Source: Burkholderiales bacterium
Lineage (GTDB): Bacteria; Pseudomonadota; Gammaproteobacteria; Burkholderiales; SG8-39
NCBI GenBank assembly: GCA_025929745.1
Contig: JAICPQ010000044.1
Span: 1-13,177, forward strand
DNA length: 13,177 bases
Reading direction: 5' to 3'
Below, piece after piece: positions 1 through 7,105 of this stretch. Position numbers and translations under genes: made by a program. The notes beneath the pieces are model-generated. The model did no database searches, was not told the DNA's origin, and saw nothing but the letters and a program-made list of their open reading frames with translations. The first letter of the stretch is position 1. The number at the start of each line of letters is the position of its first letter.

Positions 1-405
1 TGGACGTCCACCACCGCGACGCTCGAATCGATGCTCTTCTGGGATCACCTGCGTCGCGCCGGCTTCGTTTCCGGGACCGGGCCGGAAAATCCGTTCAACG
101 CGGTGAACGGCAAAATGGGCGTTCAAACGTCGGACGGGACCGCGCCGACGAGCGGCACGTTCGCCAATGGCATTCTGAGCGACGGCGCCGGCACGCCCAC
201 CGTGTTCACGTCGCTCGTCCTTTGCTCGGCCAACCTGCCCGACAAGATCGCCATCTCGGTGGACGCGCAGATGGATGACGGCGACGGCAAGAAGGGCAAC
301 GTGCGCGGAATGAAGCAGAGCACGCCCAACCCCGCCACCATCGCGGCCGCGTCGACGTACACCGAGGACGGCGTCAGCAGCTATCTCGTCTGCCGTCAGA
401 TGTAA
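1..405 (+). CDS. Pilin-like (type IV prepilin family) protein, C-terminal part, 5' end outside window
   Basis: The frame is open from base 1 and ends at TAA 403-405, so only the C-terminal 134 residues are visible. The ATG at base 31 is internal to the frame and is probably not the start. A stretch reading FWDHLRRAGFVSG resembles the region after the N-terminal helix in prepilin-like proteins of betaproteobacteria. It is followed by a short Gly/Thr/Ser-rich beta-type region and by VDAQMDDGDG near the end. Two cysteines, one in LVLCSANLPDK and one four residues from the C-terminus (LVCRQM), could form the disulfide that closes a pilin D-region. The diagnostic hydrophobic prepilin helix lies off the left edge, so the family call rests on resemblance only. 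The gene converges on the antiporter gene with three bases between the stop codons. Confidence 0.5.
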   Translation, partial: WTSTTATLESMLFWDHLRRAGFVSGTGPENPFNAVNGKMGVQTSDGTAPTSGTFANGILSDGAGTPTVFTSLVLCSANLPDKIAISVDAQMDDGDGKKGNVRGMKQSTPNPATIAAASTYTEDGVSSYLVCRQM

Positions 406-408
406 GCC

Positions 409-2358
409 CTAGCGGAGCCTGTCCTCCGCTTCGGCAAGCGCCTCGGGAGATCCGAGCAGCACCACCACGTCGCCGGCCTGAAGAGGGCCGGCGGCGATTG
501 CATCCAGCCTGCTTTTGACCCCGCGGCGCCGCACGGCGCGAACGTGCACGTCCAGTTCCAGCTCCTCCAGGGTGCGACCCACGGCGCGCGAAGCCGGATC
601 GATCGTGACTGAGTGAAGCCGCGCGCCGGAGTCGAGCTCGTCGCGGCCGAGAAAGAGTCCGCGCAGCAGCCCGTAGCGCTCGGCGCGCACCTGGCTCACG
701 CGGCGCATGACGCGCGAAAGCGGCACGCCGACCCACACAAGGGCGTGCGAGGCGAGCATCACGCCCGACTCGAAAGCTTCCGGCACCACTTCCGAGGCGC
801 CGGCCTCGGTCAGCTGCGCGATGTCGGCCTCATCGCGCGCGCGCACGATGACAGGAACCGACGGATTCAGTTCGTGGATCTGCGCGAGGACGCGCAGCGC
901 CGTCGCGGCATCGGCGAAAGTGAGCACGACCGCGGCGGCGCGCGAGATCCCGGCGGCAATCAACGCTTCGCGCCGCAGTCCGTCGGCGAACACGACGGTG
1001 TCTCCAGCCGCAGCCGCCTCGCGCACCCGCTCGGGATCGAGGTCGAGGGCGATATAGCGTACGTGTTCGGCATCGAGGAGGCGCGCGAGGCGCTGGCCGT
1101 TACGGCCGTAACCCACGATCACGACATGCCGCTCGGCTTCCAGCGACTGCACGGCGATGCGGTGCAGCTCGAGCGAGCGCACCATCCATTCGGCGCGCGA
1201 CACGCGCAGCACGATGCGGTCGCTCGCCTCGATGATGAACGGCGTGGCGAGCATCGAGACGATCATGGCGGCGAGCATCGGCTGCAGGAGCTCGTCCGGC
1301 ACGATTCCCGCGATGCCGGCCAAAGGCAGGAGCACGAAGCCGAATTCGCCGCCTTGCGCGAGCGCGAGTCCGACACGGAGCGCCGTTCCTGTTTGCGCGC
1401 CGAACGCGCGCGAAAGGAAGGCGATGAAAACGAGCTTGCCGATCACGAGCAGCAGCAAAAAGGCGAGCACGAAGCCGAAGCGCGAGCCGACCACGCCGGG
1501 ATCGAGCATCATGCCCACCGTGATGAAGAAGAGGCCGAGCAGCACATCGCGGAACGGCCGGATGTCCTGCTCGACCTGGAAGCGGTACTCGGTCTCGGAA
1601 ATCAGCATGCCGGCGAGGAAAGCGCCGAGGACGAGCGACAGCCCTGCTGCGGCAGTGATGAACGCAGCAACGAGCGTGATCAGGATCACGTTCAGCACGA
1701 ACAGCTCGCTCGAGCGGCGTCGCGCCACGGCGCGGAGCCATAGCCGCATCGGGCGCGGGCCGCCGACGATCACGATGAAGAGCGCGGCGGCCGCCTTCGC
1801 GAGCGCCATCGCCATCGCGGCGCCGATCGCGTCCGCGGGCTGCGCGAGCACCGGGACCAGCACGAGAAGCGGAACGAAAGCCAGGTCCTGAAAAAGCAGC
1901 ACGGCGATCACCTCGCGGCCGTGCGCGCTGTCCAGCTCGCCGCGTTCTGCGAGGAGCTTCGACACGATCGCGGTGGACGACATCGCGGCGATGCCGCCGA
2001 GCGCAAGCCCGGCCTGCCACGACCCGCCGAGCGCGACCGCCGCCGCCACCGCGATGGCAATCGTCGCGCCGACCTGGGCCGAGCCCAGTCCGAACACCAG
2101 GCGGTGCATTGCTTTCAGCTTGGCCAGGCTGAATTCGAGGCCGATCGAGAACATGAGGAACACCACGCCAAACTCGGCCAGACGGTGCGTTTCCTCGCGC
2201 TCGGAAACTACGCCGAGCGCATGCGGGCCGAGCGCGAGGCCGGTGAGCAGATAGCCGATCATCGGCGGCAGGCGCGCGCTCCTGCACACGGCGACCGCGA
2301 TCACGCTCGACGCGAGCAGGATGAGCACCGGCAGCAGGCCGGCTGCGTTGGAGTCCAT
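409..2358 (-). CDS. CPA2-family cation:proton antiporter with TrkA-N/TrkA-C domains (KefB/KefC/YbaL type)
   Basis: This 649-residue inner-membrane protein probably exchanges K+ or Na+ for H+. Residues about 10-385 form a run of hydrophobic helices typical of the Na_H_Exchanger domain. It carries the LLFQDLAFVPLL motif (about 154-165) and the GAFLAGMLISETEYRF segment (about 245-260), both characteristic of CPA2 antiporters. Residues 411-525 are a TrkA-N (RCK) nucleotide-binding domain with the dinucleotide motif GYGRNG at 416-421 and an acidic LDLDP end of strand 2. Residues about 580-648 fit a TrkA-C domain. The length matches KefB/KefC/YbaL relatives (about 560-620 residues). Glutathione gating as in KefC cannot be judged from sequence, so I give no symbol. 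The start ATG (complement of 2356-2358) gives MDSNAAGLLPVLILL, leading straight into helix 1. It is divergent from kdsD with a 19-bp gap; stop TAG is the complement of 409-411. Confidence 0.9.
   Translation of the reverse strand: MDSNAAGLLPVLILLASSVIAVAVCRSARLPPMIGYLLTGLALGPHALGVVSEREETHRLAEFGVVFLMFSIGLEFSLAKLKAMHRLVFGLGSAQVGATIAIAVAAAVALGGSWQAGLALGGIAAMSSTAIVSKLLAERGELDSAHGREVIAVLLFQDLAFVPLLVLVPVLAQPADAIGAAMAMALAKAAAALFIVIVGGPRPMRLWLRAVARRRSSELFVLNVILITLVAAFITAAAGLSLVLGAFLAGMLISETEYRFQVEQDIRPFRDVLLGLFFITVGMMLDPGVVGSRFGFVLAFLLLLVIGKLVFIAFLSRAFGAQTGTALRVGLALAQGGEFGFVLLPLAGIAGIVPDELLQPMLAAMIVSMLATPFIIEASDRIVLRVSRAEWMVRSLELHRIAVQSLEAERHVVIVGYGRNGQRLARLLDAEHVRYIALDLDPERVREAAAAGDTVVFADGLRREALIAAGISRAAAVVLTFADAATALRVLAQIHELNPSVPVIVRARDEADIAQLTEAGASEVVPEAFESGVMLASHALVWVGVPLSRVMRRVSQVRAERYGLLRGLFLGRDELDSGARLHSVTIDPASRAVGRTLEELELDVHVRAVRRRGVKSRLDAIAAGPLQAGDVVVLLGSPEALAEAEDRLR
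411..430 (+). terminator. Stem-loop at the convergent pilin/antiporter junction, weak terminator candidate
   Basis: AGCGGAG (411-417) pairs perfectly with CTCCGCT (424-430) around the 6-base loop CCTGTC. It begins six bases after the pilin-like stop codon. It lies inside the last codons of the opposing antiporter gene, so coding sequence is doing double duty. There is no T-run, only TTCGGC after the stem, so intrinsic termination is uncertain. Confidence 0.3.
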
Positions 2359-2362
2359 CGGC

Positions 2363-2368
2363 TATACT
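2363..2368 (+). promoter_or_regulatory. Candidate -10 element (TATACT) just upstream of kdsD
   Basis: TATACT matches 5 of 6 bases of the sigma-70 -10 consensus and lies in the 19-bp gap between the antiporter and kdsD. Only nine bases separate it from the kdsD ATG, so transcription would begin about two or three bases before the start codon and give a near-leaderless message. No good -35 box is visible at 16-18 bp; TTGGAG at 2348-2353 is only 9 bp upstream. No Shine-Dalgarno sequence precedes the ATG, which fits leaderless translation but does not prove it. Confidence 0.4.
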
Positions 2369-2377
2369 CCCCGGCGC

Positions 2378-3391
2378 ATGATAAAGGCAGCGCGCAGCGT
2401 GGGAAAAAGCCGCGATTCGACGCTCGAGCTTGCGCGCCAGGTGCTCGAGATCGAGGCACAAGCGGTGCGCGCGCTGATCGAGCGCATCGACCAGCGCTTC
2501 GCCCAGGCGGTCGATCTCATCGTGGAGCGGCACGGCCGCGTCATCGTCAGCGGAATGGGCAAGTCCGGGCACATCGCGCGCAAGATCGCCTCCACGCTCG
2601 CGAGCACCGGAACGCCGGCGTACTTCGTCCACCCGGCGGAGGCGAGCCACGGCGACCTCGGCATGATCGAGTCGGGCGATGTTTTCATCGCCATCTCTTA
2701 TTCCGGTTCGAGCGAAGAGCTGGTGCAGATCGTGCCGCAGATCAAGCGCCGCGGCGCCAAACTGATCGCCATTACCGGCAAGGCCGAGTCGCCGCTCGCG
2801 CGCGAAGCCGACGTGCATCTGGACGCCGCGGTCGCACAGGAGGCGTGTCCGCACAATCTCGCGCCCACGGCGAGCACCACGGCGGCGCTCGCGCTCGGCG
2901 ACGCGCTCGCGGTAGCGCTGCTCGACAAGCGCGGTTTTTCCGCCGCGGACTTCGCGCGCACGCATCCGCGCGGTGGCCTTCCCGGCCAGGCGCTCGCCCG
3001 GCAGGCGCTGTTACACGTCGCCGATGTGATGCGCACCGGAGAAAAGCTGCCCAAGGTCTCGGCCGGCACGCCGTTGCGCGACGCGGTCGCCGAGATGACG
3101 CGCGGGCGCATCGGCATGACCGCAGTGCTCGACGCAGACGGGCTGGTGAAGGGCGTATTCACCGACGGCGATCTGCGCCGCACGGTGGAGAAAGGCATTG
3201 AGATCGCCGCGCTTCGCGTGGACGATGTGATGACGAAGAACCCGCGCACGGTACAGCGCAATACGCTCGCCGCCGAGGCCGTCCACGTCATGGAAGCGCA
3301 CAAGGTGAACCAGGTGCTCGTGGTCGACGAGCGCGGCGCGCTCATCGGGGCGCTGAACATGCACGACCTGTTCCGCGCCAAAGTGATTTGA
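2378..3391 (+). CDS. kdsD: Arabinose-5-phosphate isomerase (SIS + two CBS domains)
   Basis: KdsD converts ribulose 5-phosphate to arabinose 5-phosphate, the first committed step towards Kdo for the lipopolysaccharide core. The protein has 337 residues (E. coli KdsD 328). A SIS domain spans about 38-180, with GMGKSGH at 59-65 (K62), HPAEASHGDLGM at 85-96, the phosphate-binding SYSGSSEE at 107-114 and EACPHNLAPT at 155-164. H196 in ARTHPRGG corresponds to the active-site His of SHPGGALG in E. coli. Two CBS domains follow at about 215-272 (with FTDGDLRR) and 283-337 (with MHDL). The ATG at 2378 is chosen over an in-frame ATG at 2321, which would add 19 unrelated residues from inside the antiporter gene. 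It is the first gene of the lipopolysaccharide run and overlaps kdsC by four bases. An odd insertion follows H196 (see the repeat entry at 2981-3010). Confidence 0.95.
   Translation: MIKAARSVGKSRDSTLELARQVLEIEAQAVRALIERIDQRFAQAVDLIVERHGRVIVSGMGKSGHIARKIASTLASTGTPAYFVHPAEASHGDLGMIESGDVFIAISYSGSSEELVQIVPQIKRRGAKLIAITGKAESPLAREADVHLDAAVAQEACPHNLAPTASTTAALALGDALAVALLDKRGFSAADFARTHPRGGLPGQALARQALLHVADVMRTGEKLPKVSAGTPLRDAVAEMTRGRIGMTAVLDADGLVKGVFTDGDLRRTVEKGIEIAALRVDDVMTKNPRTVQRNTLAAEAVHVMEAHKVNQVLVVDERGALIGALNMHDLFRAKVI
2981..3010 (+). repeat. Imperfect tandem duplication (16 + 14 bp) inside kdsD
   Basis: CCCGGCCAGGCGCTCG (2981-2996) is followed at once by CCCGGCAGGCGCTG (2997-3010), nearly the same sequence with one C missing. 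It encodes PGQALARQAL at the SIS-CBS junction. The conserved linker SHPGGALGRKLL of E. coli KdsD is here about five residues longer and lacks the usual GG-A-LGR pattern, so the duplication probably explains the extra residues. The reading frame stays open. Confidence 0.6.
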
Positions 3392-3912
3392 ACGAAGTCG
3401 CCAAGGACACGCTCGACCGGGCGCGCGGCGTGCGTCTCATGATTTTCGACGTCGACGGGGTCCTCACCGACGGGACGCTCCTTTACGGACCGGCTGGGGA
3501 AGAGTTGAAGGCGTTCTCCGCGCATGACGGCCACGGCATGAAGATGCTCTCCCATAGCGGAGTCGCCTGCGCGCTGCTCTCCGGCCGCCGTTCGGCCGCG
3601 GTCGCCGCGCGCGCCGCCGAGCTGGGCCTCGCCCGCGTTCTGCAGGGAATCGACGACAAGCTCGCGGCGGCCGAGCGCCTGGGCGTCCCCCTATCGCAGG
3701 TGGGCTTCATGGGCGACGAGCTTGTCGACCTGCCGCTGCTCACGCGCTGCGGCTTCGCCTGTGCGCCGCGCGAAGCCCCCCAGGAAGTGCGCAGCCGCGT
3801 CCATTACGTGGCGCGCGCCGCCGCCGGGCGCGGGGCGGTGCGCGAGGTCTGCGAGCTCGTGATGCGCGCGCAGGACAGCTTCGAGCGCGCGCTGCGACAA
3901 TATCTCGCGTGA
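3388..3912 (+). CDS. kdsC: 3-deoxy-D-manno-octulosonate 8-phosphate phosphatase (HAD family)
   Basis: KdsC removes phosphate from Kdo-8-phosphate to release Kdo, two steps after KdsD. The 174-residue protein is a C0-type HAD phosphatase without a cap. Motif I is FDVDGVLTDG with nucleophile D21 and acid/base D23; motif II is LLSGRRS with S65; motif III is K91 in GIDDKL; motif IV is GDELVD with D110 and D114. The second acid of the usual GDDxxD is Glu here, while both metal-binding positions of GDxxxD remain. The tail GRGAVREVCELVM matches the family C-terminus. The start is TTG, overlapping the kdsD stop as TTGA; it gives a 20-residue lead before DVDG. The next start, ATG 3439, would begin three residues before the nucleophile and lose most of the first strand. 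It overlaps lptC by four bases. Confidence 0.93.
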   Translation: MNEVAKDTLDRARGVRLMIFDVDGVLTDGTLLYGPAGEELKAFSAHDGHGMKMLSHSGVACALLSGRRSAAVAARAAELGLARVLQGIDDKLAAAERLGVPLSQVGFMGDELVDLPLLTRCGFACAPREAPQEVRSRVHYVARAAAGRGAVREVCELVMRAQDSFERALRQYLA

Positions 3913-4484
3913 GGTTCTCGACGACCCGGATCTTTCCCCTGGCGCTCATGCTCGCGCTCGCGCTCCTCACTTTCTATCTCGAGCGCACCGTGCGCGACGA
4001 TGAATCGCCGGCGGCGTTGCGGCGCCATGACCCGGACTACATCGTCACGAACTTCACCACCACCACCTACACCGGCGAGGGCGCGGTGGAGACGGTGATG
4101 TCGGCCGAGCGCATGGTGCATTACCCCGACGACGACACCACGGAGCTCTTCGCGCCGCGCGTCGTGTACGCCAAACCTCAACAGCCGCGCTTCAGCGTGC
4201 GCGCCGAGCGCGGCGAGCTCTCGCGCGACGGCGACGAGATCTTTCTCTACGGCGACGTAGTGCTGGTGCGCGACGCCGCCGCCAACCGCCCGGAAGCGCG
4301 CATGACCACGGAATTCCTCCACGTCCTGCGCGACCGCTCGCTCGTGCGCACCGACCGGCTGGTGAAGATCGTCGAAGGCGGACGCTCGCTCGAAGGCCGC
4401 GGCATGGAATACAACAACGCGTCGCGAGAGCTCGTACTGCGCGCCGACGTGATTGCGCGTTTCGCGAGCGACGCCGTCGAATGA
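3909..4484 (+). CDS. lptC: Lipopolysaccharide export protein LptC
   Basis: LptC is the bitopic inner-membrane component of the Lpt bridge and passes lipopolysaccharide from LptB2FG to periplasmic LptA. The 191-residue length equals that of E. coli LptC. Residues about 8-24 (IFPLALMLALALLTFYL) form the single N-terminal membrane anchor with a positive N-terminus. The rest is a beta-rich periplasmic domain with DYIVTNFTTTTY near 43-54 and a C-terminal half (GDVVLVRDA, RSLEGRGMEYNNASREL) typical of the LptC/YrbK jellyroll. The start is GTG, overlapping the kdsC stop as GTGA; no upstream alternative is needed because the anchor begins directly after it. The stop overlaps lptA as ATGA, which fits translational coupling of stoichiometric partners. 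Confidence 0.92.
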   Translation: MRFSTTRIFPLALMLALALLTFYLERTVRDDESPAALRRHDPDYIVTNFTTTTYTGEGAVETVMSAERMVHYPDDDTTELFAPRVVYAKPQQPRFSVRAERGELSRDGDEIFLYGDVVLVRDAAANRPEARMTTEFLHVLRDRSLVRTDRLVKIVEGGRSLEGRGMEYNNASRELVLRADVIARFASDAVE

Positions 4485-5005
4485 GAAAAGTTGCGATCGC
4501 GCTCGCGTGCGCCACGGCTTTCGCGGCCTGGGCGGAGAAGGCTGACCGCGACAAGCCGACCCAGGTCGAGGCGAACCGAATGAGCGCCGACGACGCGCGC
4601 CGGCTCAACATCTTCGAAGGCGACGTCGTGGTGACGAAGGGCACCATCCGTCTCACCGCCGACCGGCTCGTGGTGCGCCAGGACGCGGAAGGTTTTCAAT
4701 TCGCCACAGCGACCGGAAAACCGGCGCGCTTCCGCCAGCGCCAGGATGCGAAGCCCGGCGAGAACGAAGGCATCTGGGTGGAAGGGGAGGCGCTGCGTAT
4801 CGAGCTCGACGACCGCAACCAGAAGATCGAGCTCTTCGAAGCCGCGCGCGTGAGCCGCGGCGGCGATGAAGTCGCCGGCGATTACATCTTCGTCGACCAG
4901 CGCTCGGACTTCTATCAGGTGAGCTCCGGCAAGAGCCCGGCGGCGAAAGGCCGCGTCAAGGCCGTCATCCAGCCGAAAGCGCCCAGCGCCGAAGCTGGAA
5001 AATGA
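4481..5005 (+). CDS. lptA: Lipopolysaccharide transport periplasmic protein LptA
   Basis: LptA forms the periplasmic filament that carries lipopolysaccharide between LptC and LptD. The 174-residue protein starts with a signal peptide (R2 K3, hydrophobic 4-16, likely cleavage after AWA at 18). An OstA/LptA beta-jellyroll domain occupies about 27-150. It contains QVEANRMSADDARRLNIFEG and GDVVVTKGTIRLTADRL early and EGEALRIELDDRNQKIELF later, the alternating strand pattern shared with LptC and the LptD N-terminus. The tail (KGRVKAVIQPK) is basic and proline-containing. It is flanked by 4-bp ATGA overlaps with lptC and lptB, the usual genetic neighbours. Confidence 0.93.
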   Translation: MRKVAIALACATAFAAWAEKADRDKPTQVEANRMSADDARRLNIFEGDVVVTKGTIRLTADRLVVRQDAEGFQFATATGKPARFRQRQDAKPGENEGIWVEGEALRIELDDRNQKIELFEAARVSRGGDEVAGDYIFVDQRSDFYQVSSGKSPAAKGRVKAVIQPKAPSAEAGK

Positions 5006-5724
5006 GCCAGCTCCGCTCGCAGAAGCTACGCAAGCGCTACAAATCCCGCACCGTGGTGCAGGACGTCTCGCTCGAGGTCTCGAGCGGCGAGGTCGTCGGC
5101 CTGCTCGGCCCGAACGGCGCCGGCAAGACCACCTGCTTCTACATGATCGTCGGACTGATTCCCGTCGACGCCGGCGCAATCCACCTCGACAGCGAGGAGC
5201 TCACGCATCTGCCGATCCACCGGCGCGCGCGCCTCGGCATCTCCTATCTGCCGCAGGAGAACTCGGTATTCCGCCGGCTCACGGTGGAAGAGAACGTGCA
5301 GGCGATTCTCGAGCTGCAGGGACTCGCATCGGAGGAAATCGAGCCGCGCCTCGCCGAGCTCCTCAAGGATCTCAACATCGCGCACCTGCGCAAGCACGCG
5401 GCGATCTCACTTTCGGGTGGAGAGCGACGGCGCCTGGAGATCGCGCGCGCGCTTGGCACGCGCCCCGCCTTCATCCTGCTCGACGAGCCTTTCGCCGGGG
5501 TCGACCCGATCGCGGTGCTCGACATCCAGCGCATCATTAGGTTCCTCAAGGAGCGCCGCATCGGCGTGCTCATAACAGACCATAACGTGCGCGAGACGCT
5601 CGGTATCTGTGATCGCGCGTACATTATCAACGAGGGCGCCGTGCTCGCTTCGGGCCATCCTGAGGAGATTGTCTATAATGACAACGTTCGCCGAGTATAT
5701 CTGGGCGAGAATTTCCGCATGTAG
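5002..5724 (+). CDS. lptB: Lipopolysaccharide export ABC transporter ATP-binding protein LptB
   Basis: LptB is the cytoplasmic ATPase that, as a dimer with LptF and LptG (not in this window), extracts lipopolysaccharide from the inner membrane. All ABC ATPase motifs are intact in 240 residues: Walker A GPNGAGKTT (36-44), Q-loop Q85 in YLPQENSVFR, signature LSGGE (137-141), Walker B ILLDEPF with E162, D-loop GVDP, and switch His H194 in ITDHNVRETL. YLPQE at the Q-loop, FAGVDPIAV after Walker B and the end RRVYLGENFRM are hallmarks of LptB rather than other ABC ATPases. The start ATG overlaps the lptA stop. Stop TAG 5722-5724 is followed by a 13-bp gap before rpoN, the only true gap in this run. 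Confidence 0.96.
   Translation: MSQLRSQKLRKRYKSRTVVQDVSLEVSSGEVVGLLGPNGAGKTTCFYMIVGLIPVDAGAIHLDSEELTHLPIHRRARLGISYLPQENSVFRRLTVEENVQAILELQGLASEEIEPRLAELLKDLNIAHLRKHAAISLSGGERRRLEIARALGTRPAFILLDEPFAGVDPIAVLDIQRIIRFLKERRIGVLITDHNVRETLGICDRAYIINEGAVLASGHPEEIVYNDNVRRVYLGENFRM
5674..5679 (+). promoter_or_regulatory. Consensus -10 hexamer TATAAT inside the 3' end of lptB, possible internal promoter for rpoN
   Basis: A perfect TATAAT sits in a locally AT-rich patch (ATTGTCTATAATGACAAC) within very GC-rich coding DNA, about 60 bp upstream of the rpoN ATG. TG lies two bases before the hexamer rather than the one base of a strict extended -10. No convincing -35 is visible at 16-18 bp. It encodes VYND, where other LptB proteins vary, so the sequence is not forced by the protein. 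Confidence 0.3.
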
Positions 5725-5737
5725 CCCAGCGGGTTGA

Positions 5738-7105
5738 ATGAAGCCTTCGCTCCAGTTTCGCCTTTCCCAGCACCTTACGCTGACGCCGCAGCTGCAGCAG
5801 TCGATTCGACTGTTGCAGTTGTCGACGGTGGAACTCAATCAGGAGATCGAGCGCATCCTCATGGAGAACCCGGCGCTCGAGCGCGAGGAGCCCGACGAGG
5901 CGCCGGTCAAGAGCGAGGCGCCCGCCGCGGGCGGTGCATCCGAGGCGGTGGACTGGCCGAGCGAAGCGGCGGCGAACTGGCGCGGCCCGGAGGACGACGA
6001 GGACGGCGATCGCACGCACGCGACACCCGATACGCCGACGCTGCGCGACCACTTGCGCGTGCAGCTTTCGCTCACGAACCTGAGCGCGCGCGACCGCGCG
6101 TTCGTCGAAATCCTCATCGACGCGCTCGACGACGATGGTTACCTCACGCAGCCGCTCGAGGAGATCGTCGCGCTCCTGCCGGCGGAAGCCGAAGCGAGCG
6201 TGGAGGAGCTCAAGATCGCGCTCTGCCACCTGCAGCACTTCGAGCCCGCGGGAGTCGGCGCCCGCTCGCCCGGCGAGTGCCTCTCGCTCCAGATAAAGTC
6301 GCTGCGGCAAGATGCGGCGCGCGCGCTCGCGCTCGAGATCGTCGAGAAGCATCTCGAGCTCCTTGCCGCGCGCGACTACGGCAAGCTGAAGGCGCTCACC
6401 GGCGCCGATGACGATGCGCTGCGCGCCGCGCAGCGCCTGATTCAGGCGCTCAATCCGCGCCCCGGCGCCGCGTTCGCCAAGATCGAGGCGCGCTACGTGA
6501 TTCCGGACGTCATTGTGCGCAAGGTGCGCAGCGTCTGGCGCGCGAGCCTCAATCCTGACGCGATGCCGCGCTTGCGCATCAACCGGCTGTACGCCGAGCT
6601 CGCCGCCGCAGCGCGCTCCGGCGCCGGCATCTCCTCGCAGCTGCAGGAGGCGCGCTGGCTCATCAAGAATGTGCAGCAGCGCTTCGACACGATCCTTAGA
6701 GTCTCGCAGGCCATCGTCGACCGCCAACGCCACTTCCTCGAGCACGGCGAAGTCGCCATGCGGCCGCTCGTGCTGCGCGAGATTGCCTCCACGCTCGGCT
6801 TGCACGAGAGCACCATCTCGCGCGTCACGACGCAGAAATTCATGGCGACGCCGCGCGGCACATTCGAACTGAAGTACTTCTTCGGCAGCCATGTGGCGAC
6901 CGAGGCCGGCGGCGCCGCCTCGTCCACCGCGATCCGCGCGCTCATCAAGCAGCTGGTGGCGGCCGAGGACGCGAAAGCGCCGCTGTCCGACGCGCGCATC
7001 TCGCAGATCCTCGGCGAGCAGGGCATCGTCGTGGCGCGCCGCACGATTGCGAAGTATCGCGAATCGCTACAGATTCCTCCGGTTAACCAAAGAAAGGCCT
7101 TATGA
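5738..7105 (+). CDS. rpoN: RNA polymerase sigma-54 factor
   Basis: Sigma-54 directs RNA polymerase to -24/-12 promoters that need AAA+ activators. The 455-residue protein (E. coli 477) has the full architecture. Region I, the activator-interacting domain, covers about 1-50 and is Gln/Leu-rich (LTPQLQQSIRLLQLS). An acidic low-complexity region II covers about 51-100 (EREEPDEAP, EDDEDGD). The core-binding domain lies at about 105-290. The DNA-binding part follows, with LQEARWLIKNVQQR at 302-315 and a helix-turn-helix at about 346-365 (LREIASTLGLHESTISRV). ATPRGTFELKYFF comes next at 370-382, and the RpoN box ARRTIAKYRE at 433-442. The start ATG at 5738 lies 13 bp after lptB with no strong Shine-Dalgarno sequence; MKPSLQFRLSQHL is the standard N-terminus. 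The stop overlaps hpf as ATGA. A linked lptB-rpoN-hpf-ptsN order is widespread in proteobacteria. Confidence 0.97.
   Translation: MKPSLQFRLSQHLTLTPQLQQSIRLLQLSTVELNQEIERILMENPALEREEPDEAPVKSEAPAAGGASEAVDWPSEAAANWRGPEDDEDGDRTHATPDTPTLRDHLRVQLSLTNLSARDRAFVEILIDALDDDGYLTQPLEEIVALLPAEAEASVEELKIALCHLQHFEPAGVGARSPGECLSLQIKSLRQDAARALALEIVEKHLELLAARDYGKLKALTGADDDALRAAQRLIQALNPRPGAAFAKIEARYVIPDVIVRKVRSVWRASLNPDAMPRLRINRLYAELAAAARSGAGISSQLQEARWLIKNVQQRFDTILRVSQAIVDRQRHFLEHGEVAMRPLVLREIASTLGLHESTISRVTTQKFMATPRGTFELKYFFGSHVATEAGGAASSTAIRALIKQLVAAEDAKAPLSDARISQILGEQGIVVARRTIAKYRESLQIPPVNQRKAL
7089..7097 (+). promoter_or_regulatory. Ribosome binding site for hpf
   Basis: AAAGAAAGG, a purine-rich Shine-Dalgarno-like stretch, ends four bases before the hpf ATG at 7102. 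It lies within the last rpoN codons and supports the ATGA-overlap start. Confidence 0.5.

Noticed and set aside
1100..2965. Very long minus-strand open frame (621 codons) spanning the antiporter and kdsD
   Set aside because: Its product is arginine/alanine-rich low-complexity sequence without any family signature, and it lies antisense to kdsD and out of frame with the antiporter. High GC content leaves such shadow frames open.
1921..3201. Plus-strand open frame (426 codons) across the antiporter/kdsD junction
   Set aside because: The translation is Arg/His/Ala-rich and unrelated to known proteins, while kdsD in another frame has complete SIS and CBS domains over the same bases.
3712..3732. 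Loss of the second acid in the KdsC GDDxxD motif (GDELVD)
   Set aside because: Both metal-binding aspartates of the general HAD pattern GDxxxD are kept and Glu is conservative, so there is no reason to suspect inactivity.
5627..6892. Minus-strand open frame (421 codons) opposite rpoN
   Set aside because: It is the antisense shadow of the rpoN codons; the product is Arg/Glu/Leu-biased without motifs, whereas rpoN is fully conserved.
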